Part shown: piece by piece, positions 14,431 to 21,422 of the stretch
Layout: each line of letters starts with the position of its first letter
Numbering within the stretch: position 1 is the first letter of the stretch
Source of the DNA: DASRHY01 sp046765875
GTDB taxonomy: Bacteria; Actinomycetota; Actinomycetes; Propionibacteriales; Kribbellaceae
DNA length: 34,362 nucleotides
Reading direction: 5' to 3'
NCBI GenBank assembly: GCA_046765875.1
Contig: JBKPSJ010000130.1
Coordinates: 1-34,362 of the forward strand
The notes under the pieces: generated by a model
What the model saw: the letters and a program-made list of their open reading frames with translations, nothing else
What the model was told of the DNA's origin: nothing
Databases searched by the model: none
Made by a program: the position numbers and the translations under genes

Positions 14431-15066
14431 CTACTCCTTGCTGCCGGTGATGGCGACGGTCGCGCCGAGGCCGATGATCATCAGCCCGCCCGTGCCGCCG
14501 ACGAGTTCGAGCCGTCGAGGTGACCGCGCGAACCACGACCGCGCGGCTCCGGCAACCAGCGCCCAGACGCTGTCCGACGCCAGTGCCAGCACGAAGAAGA
14601 TCGTCCCGAAGACCAGCATCTGGGTCACGACCGGCCGGGACGCGTCGGCGAACTGCGGCATTACGGCACCGAAGAACACCACCGTCTTGGGGTTGGTGAC
14701 GCCGACCAGGAAGCCCTGCCACAGGACCCGCCTGGTCTGTGCCGGCTCCGGCGTCGCGTGCAACGCCTCGATCAGCGACCGCCGCTCCCGGAACGCCTGC
14801 ACACCCAGATACATCAGGTACGCCGCACCGGCGAGCTTGATCGCCGTCAGCACAACGGCCGACGCGGCGACGATCGCGCCGAGTCCGACGGCGACGGCAA
14901 CAGCGACGAGGGCGGCGCCGATTCCGTTGCCGAGGACCGTGAGCAGCGCCTCGCGCCGCCCGTAGGACAACGCCCGGCCGACCGTGAACAACACGCTCGG
15001 CCCGGGGATCACGATGATGACCAGCGCGGTGATCGCGAAGGCCAGCAAATGCGAATACGTGGGCAC
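14431..15066 (-). CDS. LysE/RhtB family amino-acid exporter
   Basis: A 211-residue membrane protein of the LysE/RhtB family with six predicted helices. It begins VPTYSHLLAFAITALVIIVI followed by PGPSVLF, the hallmark N-terminal motif, then GRALSYGRREAL. Further on come AAYLMYLGVQAFR and GFLVGVTNPKTVVFFGAVMP, both standard for the family. Export of an amino acid or a homoserine-like compound is the family role; the substrate cannot be told. GTG 15066 was chosen over GTG 15072 because TAGCCT ends 6 bases before it, and because the shorter form matches family N-termini. Only two codons separate the alternatives. Confidence 0.9.
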   Translation of the reverse strand: MPTYSHLLAFAITALVIIVIPGPSVLFTVGRALSYGRREALLTVLGNGIGAALVAVAVAVGLGAIVAASAVVLTAIKLAGAAYLMYLGVQAFRERRSLIEALHATPEPAQTRRVLWQGFLVGVTNPKTVVFFGAVMPQFADASRPVVTQMLVFGTIFFVLALASDSVWALVAGAARSWFARSPRRLELVGGTGGLMIIGLGATVAITGSKE

Positions 15067-15072
15067 CAGCAC

Positions 15073-15078
15073 AGGCTA
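15073..15078 (-). promoter_or_regulatory. Putative -10 box, leaderless LysE gene
   Basis: On the minus strand TAGCCT is followed by 6 bases (GTGCTG) and GTG 15066. If GTG 15072 were the start the box would touch it, which would be impossible for a -10 element. Confidence 0.45.
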
Positions 15079-15167
15079 GACATCGGCGCCGACACCCGCA
15101 CCCGGTTTCTCAGTCGGTCACGTCGACGACTGTCGAAGCGGGCCGAGAGCGTTCCCCGGCCACTGCG

Positions 15168-15269
15168 GTGCTGACCGGTACGGCTCTCGACGGGTTCGAG
15201 GCCGCGATCCACGCCTCGGACGGCAAGCGGAAGGTCACCCTCACCGGCGAGACCCCGCTCCCGGGCTAG
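15168..15269 (+). pseudogene. Unrecognised C-terminal gene fragment
   Basis: Starting from a possible GTG 15168, the frame reads LTGTALDGFEAAIHASDGKR, then KVTLTGETPLPG and TAG. The composition is like real coding sequence and like the C-terminus of an enzyme, but nothing intact precedes it. I cannot name the family. It is most likely the tail of a deleted gene; a 33-residue peptide gene is less likely. Confidence 0.35.
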
Positions 15270-15646
15270 GTCTGTTCGCGTTCGGCGGCGCTGCGCTCGA
15301 CGCAGAACTCGTTGCCCTCCGGGTCGCGCATCACCACCCATCCGGTGCCGTCCGGCCGGCGCTGGTCGTCGTAGATCGTCGCGCCGATGGTCAGCAACCA
15401 CTCGACCTCGTCGTCGCGCGTGCGTTCGCGCGGCTGGAGATCGAGGTGGACGCGGTTCTTCACCTGCTTGTCGTCCGGCGTCTGAATGAACAGCAGAGCC
15501 GAGCCGTCGTCGCTGGTCACCAACGCACCGGGATCACCGGGCTTGTCGTCATCTTGCAGCCGTCCGCCGACAACCTGGGCCCAGAAGGATCCCAGCGCGT
15601 ACGGGTCGTGCGTGTCGAACGTGACGTGCCTGACTCGTGAGCTCAT
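15266..15646 (-). CDS. VOC family protein (Glyoxalase_6-like)
   Basis: A 126-residue VOC protein. MSSRVRHVTFDTHDPYALGS opens the first module and is followed by FWAQVVGGR. ALLFIQTPDDKQVKNRVHLD carries the conserved R-V-H-L-D-L, and the protein ends VVMRDPEGNEFCVERS. It belongs to the same subgroup as 10844-11233. Its substrate is unknown. ATG 15646 is the first start that keeps the family N-terminus. The XRE gene lies 44 bases upstream on the same strand, with a 12-base palindrome in that gap, so the two may form a small regulated pair. Confidence 0.87.
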   Translation of the reverse strand: MSSRVRHVTFDTHDPYALGSFWAQVVGGRLQDDDKPGDPGALVTSDDGSALLFIQTPDDKQVKNRVHLDLQPRERTRDDEVEWLLTIGATIYDDQRRPDGTGWVVMRDPEGNEFCVERSAAEREQT

Positions 15647-15655
15647 GGCCGGAAC

Positions 15656-15667
15656 CCTTGCGCAAGG
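15656..15667. promoter_or_regulatory. Perfect 12-base palindrome, possible operator
   Basis: CCTTGCGCAAGG lies between the end of the XRE gene and the start of the VOC gene, 9 bases before the VOC start. Its position suits a repressor site or a regulator of read-through; no independent evidence exists. Confidence 0.3.
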
Positions 15668-15690
15668 CACCGACATCCTCAACACCTATT

Positions 15691-15930
15691 TCAGGGCGTG
15701 GTGTCGAGGATGGCGACGAAGCGGGACTTCACCGACTCGGAACTGCGGTCGAGCGCGGTGTCGAGGACATCCTGAAGATGCAGCGTCGGTACCATCTCCG
15801 GGCGCTCGCGCCAGTTCGCCACTGTGCGGACGGCCACGCCGAGGTGCTCGGCGAACGCCTCGTTGGTCATCCGCAGCGCGACCTGCAGGGCACGGGCATG
15901 ACGCCCGGTCCAGCGATCGATGACGAGCAT
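15691..15930 (-). CDS. Small XRE-type helix-turn-helix protein
   Basis: A 79-residue protein. MLVIDRWTGRHARALQVALR is followed by MTNEAFAEHLGVAVRTVANW, a clear XRE/Cro-type helix-turn-helix at residues about 21-42. The rest, HLQDVLDTALDRSSESVKSR, is a short helical tail. The N-terminus matches many actinobacterial regulators of this size. ATG 15930 is supported by AAGGAG 7 bases upstream. It probably acts on its own neighbourhood, perhaps the VOC gene that follows; no ligand domain is present, so a signal cannot be suggested. The 298 bases between this start and the lutC stop contain only a hairpin. Confidence 0.75.
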   Translation of the reverse strand: MLVIDRWTGRHARALQVALRMTNEAFAEHLGVAVRTVANWRERPEMVPTLHLQDVLDTALDRSSESVKSRFVAILDTTP

Positions 15931-16141
15931 CGGAACTCCTTCTGCGCAAGCGATCCGGACGCGGTGCGGATCGAGCGTACCGAGGCGGAGGGTGCCTGCG
16001 CGGTGCATCGCCGATGCCCTGTGGATACCTGCCGGGTGCATGGTCTCGCGGCCATTGCTGGCCTTGAATCGAGGCATGACGACAGCACTCGTACGGCGGC
16101 CGGCGCGACCGTCGTCGACGGCTGGACCAGTCACCTCGATC

Positions 16142-16193
16142 CGGCGAGGCCGGCATATGACTCCCTGCGGCACCCCCGGTGCCGGCCTCGCCG
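16142..16193 (-). terminator. Hairpin after the lut operon, probable terminator
   Basis: CGGCGAGGCCGGCA (16142-16155) pairs perfectly with TGCCGGCCTCGCCG (16180-16193), a 14-base-pair GC-rich stem with a 24-base loop. It lies 36 bases past the lutC stop in the direction of transcription. There is no T-run, as is common for high-GC terminators. Confidence 0.55.
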
Positions 16194-16228
16194 TTCCACT
16201 ACCGGCCCGGATAGCGGCTCTGACGAAC

Positions 16229-16840
16229 TCAGGAGACGAGAAGAACGATCAATGTGCGCGGGCCGTGAACGCCCTCGACCCGCTGGAGTTCGATGTCGCT
16301 GGTCGCCGACGGCCCACTGATCCAGGTCAGCGGCCGCGACGGGTCGAGCGCGGCGACCGCGTCGGGCACGTCGGCGACCACCTGGTCCTCGCGGACGACG
16401 CATACGTGCAAGTCCGGCACCAGCGTCAGTGCGCGCCGGCCCTGGGCCTCACCGGTATCGAGCACGATCGTCCCGGTCTCGGCGATCCCGAGCGCGCATG
16501 CGGTCAGGACGGCGTCGGCGGCGTCCAGATCCCCGATCGGCAACGATGGCTCGTCGCGACGCACGTCGATACGGCCGGCCCATTCGTCCGGCAGATCGGC
16601 CGGCGCGACGACCGTCTTACCGCGGAGTTCCTCAGCGATCGCGTCGGCCAGACCATCCCGCGGCACCCGCCGGACCGTGGCGTGGTAGTCCGCGACGCGC
16701 TCGGCGAACAATTCCACCAACCCGGTCTCATGATGCGTGCGACGGTAGTCGCGCAGCACTGGTTCCGCCTCCGGTCCACCGGCTGGAACGTCGGCCAGCG
16801 CGGCTCGCACCCGCCGGAGGATGTCGTCGCGCGCGGTCAT
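16229..16840 (-). CDS. lutC: Lactate utilization protein C (LUD domain)
   Basis: A 203-residue LUD-domain protein. It begins MTARDDILRRVRAALAD, has the middle segment VELFAERVADYHATVRRV, and ends with the LutC-type core: ACALGIAETGTIVLDTGE, then ALTLVPDLHVCVVREDQVV and a terminal PRTLIVLL strand. LutC is the third subunit of the LutABC L-lactate-oxidising complex, which converts L-lactate to pyruvate with Fe-S clusters rather than flavin alone. ATG 16840 overlaps the lutB stop as ATGA. A reading frame continues open far upstream in this phase, but it lies inside lutB and is not coding. It is the last gene of the operon and a hairpin follows. Confidence 0.92.
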   Translation of the reverse strand: MTARDDILRRVRAALADVPAGGPEAEPVLRDYRRTHHETGLVELFAERVADYHATVRRVPRDGLADAIAEELRGKTVVAPADLPDEWAGRIDVRRDEPSLPIGDLDAADAVLTACALGIAETGTIVLDTGEAQGRRALTLVPDLHVCVVREDQVVADVPDAVAALDPSRPLTWISGPSATSDIELQRVEGVHGPRTLIVLLVS

Positions 16841-18252
16841 GACCGGGTCCTCGTCCACCAGGCGCGGAACGACTCGCGCGGCGGCACCGGCGCGTCCCGG
16901 GCATCGGTCCAGGCCGCACCCGGCCCGGGCAGTCGGCGGATCCGGTCCCGGCGCAGCGCGAGACCGCCCAGGCCGGCGAGCCGCACGGCCCGGTTCCACC
17001 GCTTTGGCGAGCTCATCACCCATGCTGCGGTCCGCATCGCCAGGTCCTGGGCAGGGTGCGGTTTGGCCTGGACCGCCTTCGCGCGCAGGTCCAGCAACAC
17101 CGACGGGATGTCGATCCGCACCGGGCAGGCCTCGAAGCAGGCGCCGCACAGGCTGCTTGCGTACGGCAACGAGTTCTCGACCTCGCCGGACACACCACCG
17201 AGCAGCGGGGTGATGATTGCGCCGATCGGCCCGGGGTACACCGAGCCGTACGCGTGGCCGCCGGTCCGCTCGTACACCGGGCACACGTTCAGGCAGGCCG
17301 AGCAGCGGATGCAGCGCAGCGCCTGCCTCCCGACCTGGTCGGCCAGCGCGTTGGTGCGGCCGTTGTCGAGCAGGATCACGTGCACCTCGCGCGGCCCGTC
17401 GCCGGGCGTTACTCCGGACCAGGTCGAGGTGTACGGGTTCATCCGCTCGCCGGTCGAGGACCGCGGCAACAACTGGAGGAACACCTCGAGGTCCTGCCAG
17501 GTCGGCACTACCTTCTCGATGCCGACGACACACACGAGTACCTCGGGCAGGGTCAGGCACATCCGCCCGTTGCCCTCGGACTCGACGATCGTCAGTGTGC
17601 CGGTCTCGGCGACCGCGAAGTTCGCTCCCGACACCGCCATCTGGGCGGACAGGAACCGCCTGCGCAGGTGTGCGCGTGCGGCTGCGGCCAGATCCGGTGG
17701 CCGGTCGGTCAACCCGTCCGGCGCGTCCGGCATCGCCCGCAGGAAGATCTCGCGGATCTCGGCACGGTTGCGATGGATGGCCGGCACCAGGATGTGGCTC
17801 GGCCGGTCCTCGCCGAGCTGGACGATCAGCTCGGCGAGATCGGTCTCGTACGCGGTGATGCCCTCGGCTGCGAGCGCCTCGTTGAGCCGGATCTCCTGGG
17901 TCGCCATCGACTTGATCTTGACGATCTCGTCGAAGCCGTGCCCGCGTGCGACGTCAGCGACGACCGTGTTCGCTGCAGCAGCGTCGACGGCCCAGTGCAC
18001 CGTGGCGCCGCGCGCGCTCAGCGACGACTCGAGCTGCTCGAGGTAGGTGTCGAGATGTCGCAACGTCTTGTCCTTGATCGCCGCCCCGGCCAGCCGGAGC
18101 TGCTCCCAGTCGTCGAGCTCGCCGACCACGCTCGCCCGCTTGGCCCGGATCGTGGCGGTGGCGTGGCCGAGGTTGCGGCGCAGTTGGGTGTCGGCGACCG
18201 CGGTCCGTGCGGCGACCGGGAACGCGGGCATCCCGAGATAGGTCGCCGTCAT
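16837..18252 (-). CDS. lutB: Lactate utilization protein B (LUD domain plus two 4Fe-4S clusters)
   Basis: A 471-residue iron-sulfur protein. Residues about 60-300 form the LUD domain, with FDEIVKIKSMATQEIRLNEA and VSGANFAVAETGTLTIVESE. Two ferredoxin-like cluster motifs follow: CIRCSACLNVCPVY near residue 317 and CGACFEACPV near residue 370. After that comes a DUF3390-like tail. LutB carries electrons in the LutABC lactate oxidase. Length and motif order are normal for the family. ATG 18252 follows the lutA stop directly as TGAATG, and its own stop overlaps lutC, so lutA-B-C are tightly coupled. Confidence 0.94.
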   Translation of the reverse strand: MTATYLGMPAFPVAARTAVADTQLRRNLGHATATIRAKRASVVGELDDWEQLRLAGAAIKDKTLRHLDTYLEQLESSLSARGATVHWAVDAAAANTVVADVARGHGFDEIVKIKSMATQEIRLNEALAAEGITAYETDLAELIVQLGEDRPSHILVPAIHRNRAEIREIFLRAMPDAPDGLTDRPPDLAAAARAHLRRRFLSAQMAVSGANFAVAETGTLTIVESEGNGRMCLTLPEVLVCVVGIEKVVPTWQDLEVFLQLLPRSSTGERMNPYTSTWSGVTPGDGPREVHVILLDNGRTNALADQVGRQALRCIRCSACLNVCPVYERTGGHAYGSVYPGPIGAIITPLLGGVSGEVENSLPYASSLCGACFEACPVRIDIPSVLLDLRAKAVQAKPHPAQDLAMRTAAWVMSSPKRWNRAVRLAGLGGLALRRDRIRRLPGPGAAWTDARDAPVPPRESFRAWWTRTRS

Positions 18253-18981
18253 TCAGACTCCCTCCGTGCTGGCCAGGATCTCGGCCAGGTGAACCGGCCG
18301 GACACCTGTGCGCAGCCGGCTCAACATCCCGCCGAGATGCATCAGGCACGAATTGTCCGCCGCGGTGAGGACCTCGGCCCCGGTCTCACGGACGTGCCCG
18401 ACCTTGTCCGCACCCATCGCGACCGAGACATCGCTGTTCTTGAGCGCGAACGTTCCGCCGAAGCCGCAGCACTGCTCGGCCGCGGGAAGCTCGATCAGTT
18501 CCAGCCCGCGTACCGCGCGCAGCAGCTTCAGCGGCCGGTCGCCGATGCCCAGCATCCGCAGCGAGTGGCAGGTCGGGTGGTACGTGACCCGATGCGGGTA
18601 ATAGGCGCCGACGTCGGTGACCCCGAGCACGTCGACGAGGAACTCGGACAGCTCATGCACCTTGGGTGTCACGTCCGCCACGCGCCAGGTGAGATCACCC
18701 TTGCCCTCGGCAACGACCGGGTGGTAATGCCGGATCATCCCGGCACAGGACGCCGACGGCGTGACCACCGCGTCGTAGCCGGCGAACGTTTCGGCGAATC
18801 CCCGGATCATCGGCGTACAGGCCTCGCGGTAGCCGGTGTTGAAGTGCATCTGCCCGCAGCAGGTCTGCGCGACCGGGAAGTCGACCTCGACACCGAGCCG
18901 CTCGAGCAGCGACACGACCGCCCGCCCGGTGCCCGGGTAGAGAGCATCGTTCAGGCAGGTGATGAACAGGCCGACGCGCAT
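18253..18981 (-). CDS. lutA: Lactate utilization protein A (CCG-domain Fe-S oxidoreductase)
   Basis: A 242-residue protein with two cysteine-rich CCG domains. The first has LFITCLNDALYPGTG and VAQTCCGQMHFNTGY. The second has VTYHPTCHSLRMLGIGD and AEQCCGFGGTFALKN. These motifs bind a noncubane iron-sulfur cluster in the heterodisulfide-reductase-related family. In LutABC this subunit is essential for growth on L-lactate. The start ATG 18981 lies 2 bases after the stop of the FAH-family gene, so lactate oxidation is tied at the transcript level to an enzyme expected to make lactate. Confidence 0.93.
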   Translation of the reverse strand: MRVGLFITCLNDALYPGTGRAVVSLLERLGVEVDFPVAQTCCGQMHFNTGYREACTPMIRGFAETFAGYDAVVTPSASCAGMIRHYHPVVAEGKGDLTWRVADVTPKVHELSEFLVDVLGVTDVGAYYPHRVTYHPTCHSLRMLGIGDRPLKLLRAVRGLELIELPAAEQCCGFGGTFALKNSDVSVAMGADKVGHVRETGAEVLTAADNSCLMHLGGMLSRLRTGVRPVHLAEILASTEGV

Positions 18982-18983
18982 GG

Positions 18984-19841
18984 TCAGGCCTTGCCGATCA
19001 CCTGTCGTTGCCGTCCGAACCCGTCGATCTCGCACTCGACGATGTCACCGGGGGCGAGGTACGGGAACTTGCCGGACAATGCGACACCCTCCGGCGTACC
19101 CGTGTTGATCAGATCACCCGGGTCGAGCCGCATGTACTGCGACAAGTCGAGGATCAGCTGCGCGACACCGAACACCATGTCGGAGGTGTTCGAGTCCTGC
19201 CGCGGTTCGCCGTTGACGAACGAGCGCAGCCCCAGGTACTGCGGGTCGACCTCATCGGCCGGGACCAGCGCCGGGCCGACCGGGTTGAAAGTTTCGCAGC
19301 TCTTGCCCTTTGACCACTGGCCGCCCGACACCTCGATCTGCAGCGCGCGCTCGGACACGTCGTTCGAGATCGTGTACGCCGCGACGCAGGCGAGCGCCTC
19401 CTCCTGCGACGACAGGTACCGAGCGGTGCGGCCGATCACCACACCGAGCTCGACCTCCCAGTCCGTCTTGACCGAGCCGCGCGGGATCAGCACCTCGTCG
19501 TAAGGGCCGACCACCGTGTTCGGGTGCTTGTAGAACACCACTGGGTGCTCCGGCAGCGGCGCATTCGACTCGGTGGCGTGTGCGGCGTAGTTCAGCCCGA
19601 TACAGACAACCGCTGCGGGACGCGCGATCGGCGGGCCGATACGCAGGCCGGTGCCGTCGCCCGGGTCATCGACCACCGGGAGCTCGCCGGCCGCCAGCGC
19701 GGCACGGGTCCGGGCGATCCCGTCTGCGGCCCAGAAGTCGCCGTCGATGTCGGCCGTGACCGGGCCGAGGTCGTGGACGGTGCCGTCGGCGCGGACGTAC
19801 GGACGCTCCTCGCCGGCGGGACCAAGACGTAGCAGCTGCAC
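18984..19841 (-). CDS. FAH-family acylpyruvate hydrolase, probable 2,4-diketo-3-deoxy-L-fuconate (or -rhamnonate) hydrolase
   Basis: A 285-residue fumarylacetoacetate-hydrolase-family protein. An N-terminal domain of about 65 residues precedes the catalytic core, which starts at VVCIGLNYAAHATESN. The metal site uses the acids in KTDWEVELGVVIG and in YTISNDVSERALQ. The C-terminus has INTGTPEGVALS and LAPGDIVECEIDGFG, as expected. Relatives in the non-phosphorylating L-fucose and L-rhamnose pathways cleave a 2,4-diketo-3-deoxy acid to pyruvate and L-lactate. The position directly before lutA supports that reading, since LutABC consumes L-lactate. The start is GTG 19841 with GGGAGA about 5 bases upstream. 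Specificity for fuconate or rhamnonate derivatives cannot be decided from sequence alone. Confidence 0.85.
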   Translation of the reverse strand: MQLLRLGPAGEERPYVRADGTVHDLGPVTADIDGDFWAADGIARTRAALAAGELPVVDDPGDGTGLRIGPPIARPAAVVCIGLNYAAHATESNAPLPEHPVVFYKHPNTVVGPYDEVLIPRGSVKTDWEVELGVVIGRTARYLSSQEEALACVAAYTISNDVSERALQIEVSGGQWSKGKSCETFNPVGPALVPADEVDPQYLGLRSFVNGEPRQDSNTSDMVFGVAQLILDLSQYMRLDPGDLINTGTPEGVALSGKFPYLAPGDIVECEIDGFGRQRQVIGKA

Positions 19842-19862
19842 TGGTTCTCCCTCTAGGTCGGA

Positions 19863-20555
19863 TTATCCCTCGAAGACAGACAGGAAACGCTTGCGGGATC
19901 CCTCGATGTGAGCGCGCATCAGCGCGGCGGCCTGGTCCGGATCGGCCCGGCCGATCGCCAGGGCGATCCGCTTGTGCTCGCGGAAGGCGGGCGCGCCGAT
20001 GCCACTGGCGTAGTAGAGCCGGAACAGGTGCAGATGGCAATGCGTTCGCGCAAAGGCATGCCTGGCGGTTTCGTTGCCGGCGGTTGCCAGTACCAAGTCG
20101 TGGAATCGCTGGTCGTGTGCCGCGAACGCCTTGTAACTCTCGTAGTCGCCGTGGTCCGGCACCTCCGAGAGGCTGCGCAACTCCGCCTGCAGCAACGCCA
20201 CATCATCCGCGCCGGCTCGGCCTGCGGCCCGGGATGCGGCCCACGGCTCAAGATGCAGCCGGAACTCGAACAGGTCCTCGCACTCGGCCCGGCTCAGCCG
20301 ACTCGCCACCCGGTACCCCCGCAGCGGCTCCTTGATGACCAGACCGTCGGACTCCAGCCGGGCCAGTGACTCGCGGATCGGAGTCTGCGAGATGCCGAGT
20401 TCCCGGGTGAGCGCGTCGATGTTCAGCCGGGTGCCGGGCTCGACCACGCCGTCCATGATCAGGCCCTTGACCGTCTCGTAGACATCGTCGCTGAGCACCT
20501 GCCGCTGTGGCAGCCGGTGCAGCCGTGCGGCCAACCCGCTGTGCGTCTGCGTCAC
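19863..20555 (-). CDS. GntR family (FadR/FCD-type) transcriptional regulator
   Basis: A 230-residue regulator. The winged helix covers about residues 20-85, with VLSDDVYETVKGLIMDGVVE and the recognition region LGISQTPIRESLARLESDGL. The FCD ligand-binding domain follows from about 90 to 220, with HDQRFHDLVLATAGNE and histidines in THCHLHLFR that can bind a metal and an organic acid. A sugar acid or lactate is the likely effector, by context. GTG 20555 was chosen because TAGGAT lies exactly 7 bases upstream; the frame could extend to ATG 20582, but that would run through the palindrome. It is the first gene of the gntR-FAH-lutABC operon and is divergent from the amidohydrolase. Confidence 0.88.
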   Translation of the reverse strand: MTQTHSGLAARLHRLPQRQVLSDDVYETVKGLIMDGVVEPGTRLNIDALTRELGISQTPIRESLARLESDGLVIKEPLRGYRVASRLSRAECEDLFEFRLHLEPWAASRAAGRAGADDVALLQAELRSLSEVPDHGDYESYKAFAAHDQRFHDLVLATAGNETARHAFARTHCHLHLFRLYYASGIGAPAFREHKRIALAIGRADPDQAAALMRAHIEGSRKRFLSVFEG

Positions 20556-20562
20556 GGGCGAT

Positions 20563-20574
20563 ATCCTATAGGAT
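20563..20574. promoter_or_regulatory. Palindromic operator and two back-to-back -10 boxes
   Basis: ATCCTATAGGAT is a perfect 12-base palindrome in the 25-base gap between gntR (start 20555, minus) and the amidohydrolase (start 20581, plus). Its right half, TAGGAT (20569-20574), is 6 bases before ATG 20581. Its left half, read on the minus strand, is TAGGAT 7 bases before GTG 20555. Both spacings fit leaderless starts. The dyad is also the size and symmetry of GntR/FCD operators, so repression of both directions at one site is the simplest model. Confidence 0.65.
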
Positions 20575-20580
20575 CCGCTC

Positions 20581-21420
20581 ATGACTCGCGTCGACGCACA
20601 CCATCACCTCTGGGACCTGTCGATCCGCGACCAGGACTGGATCACCGTGCCTGACATGGCTGCGATCCGGCGCGACTTCGCCGTCGACGACCTGACGGCG
20701 GCGACACAAGGGATTGACCGGACGGTCCTCGTGCAGACCCTCGCCGTTCCCGAGGAGACGCCCGAACTACTGGTGCTCGCCGATGACACCACGCTGATTG
20801 GCGGTGTCGTGGGCTGGGCCGACCTTACAGCCGACTCGGTTGCCGACGACCTCGCCGCACTCAAGGAAGGTGCCGGTGGCCGCTGGCTGCGCGGGATCCG
20901 GCACCTGGTTCAGGGCGAATCCGACCCGCGCTGGCTGTGCCGGGACGACGTCCGCCGGGGGCTTGCCGACGTTGCCGGCGCGGGCCTGACCTACGACCTG
21001 CTGACCATCCCGGTGCAATTGCCGGCCGCGATCGAGACGGTTGGCTCATTGCCCGAGGCAACGTTCGTGCTCGACCACTTGTCGAAGCCGTTGATCGCCC
21101 AGCAGACGATGGAGCCCTGGGCGGAACAGATCCGCGCGTTGGCGGCGTACCCGAACGTGTTCTGCAAGCTGTCCGGCATGGTGACCGAGGCGGACTGGAA
21201 GGTGTGGACAGTCGACGACCTGCGCCCGTACGCGGAGATCGTGCTTGACGCCTTCGGTCCGTACCGGGTGATGTTCGGCTCCGACTGGCCGGTCTGCCTG
21301 CTCGCCGCCTCGTACGACCAAGTGCTTCAAGCCGCCGAAAGCCTCACCGCGCACTTGTCAGCCGACGAACGCGCCGACGTCTTCGGCGGCACTGCTACCC
21401 GCGCTTATCACCTCGACTAG
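20581..21420 (+). CDS. Amidohydrolase_2 family protein, probable L-fucono/rhamnono-lactonase
   Basis: A 279-residue TIM-barrel metal-dependent hydrolase. The N-terminal metal motif is VDAHHHLWD (H7 and H9). RWLRGIRHLVQGESD is characteristic of the COG3618 lactonase group, FVLDHLSKPLI carries the next histidine, and MFGSDWPVCLL carries the catalytic aspartate. L-fucono-1,5-lactonases and related sugar lactonases share these motifs and this length. The lactonase opens the sugar lactone to the acid, an upstream step in the same pathway as the FAH-family hydrolase. It is divergent from gntR and probably controlled at the shared palindrome. The dehydrogenases and dehydratase of the route are not in the window. 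Confidence 0.85.
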   Translation: MTRVDAHHHLWDLSIRDQDWITVPDMAAIRRDFAVDDLTAATQGIDRTVLVQTLAVPEETPELLVLADDTTLIGGVVGWADLTADSVADDLAALKEGAGGRWLRGIRHLVQGESDPRWLCRDDVRRGLADVAGAGLTYDLLTIPVQLPAAIETVGSLPEATFVLDHLSKPLIAQQTMEPWAEQIRALAAYPNVFCKLSGMVTEADWKVWTVDDLRPYAEIVLDAFGPYRVMFGSDWPVCLLAASYDQVLQAAESLTAHLSADERADVFGGTATRAYHLD

Positions 21421-21422
21421 CG

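Noticed and set aside
3705..15646. Four VOC genes read as a recent tandem duplication
   Set aside because: They are kilobases apart, on both strands and of different subgroups; only 10844-11233 and 15266-15646 resemble each other, and only in family motifs.
16841..17560. Possible fusion extending lutC upstream through a continuous open frame
   Set aside because: The extension lies inside lutB in another phase, and lutC has a normal start overlapping the lutB stop as ATGA.
17056..19503. An 815-codon open frame on the plus strand across lutB, lutA and the FAH-family gene
   Set aside because: It is antisense to three well-supported genes, has arginine- and histidine-rich low-quality sequence, and matches no family. 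Long antisense frames are expected at this GC content.
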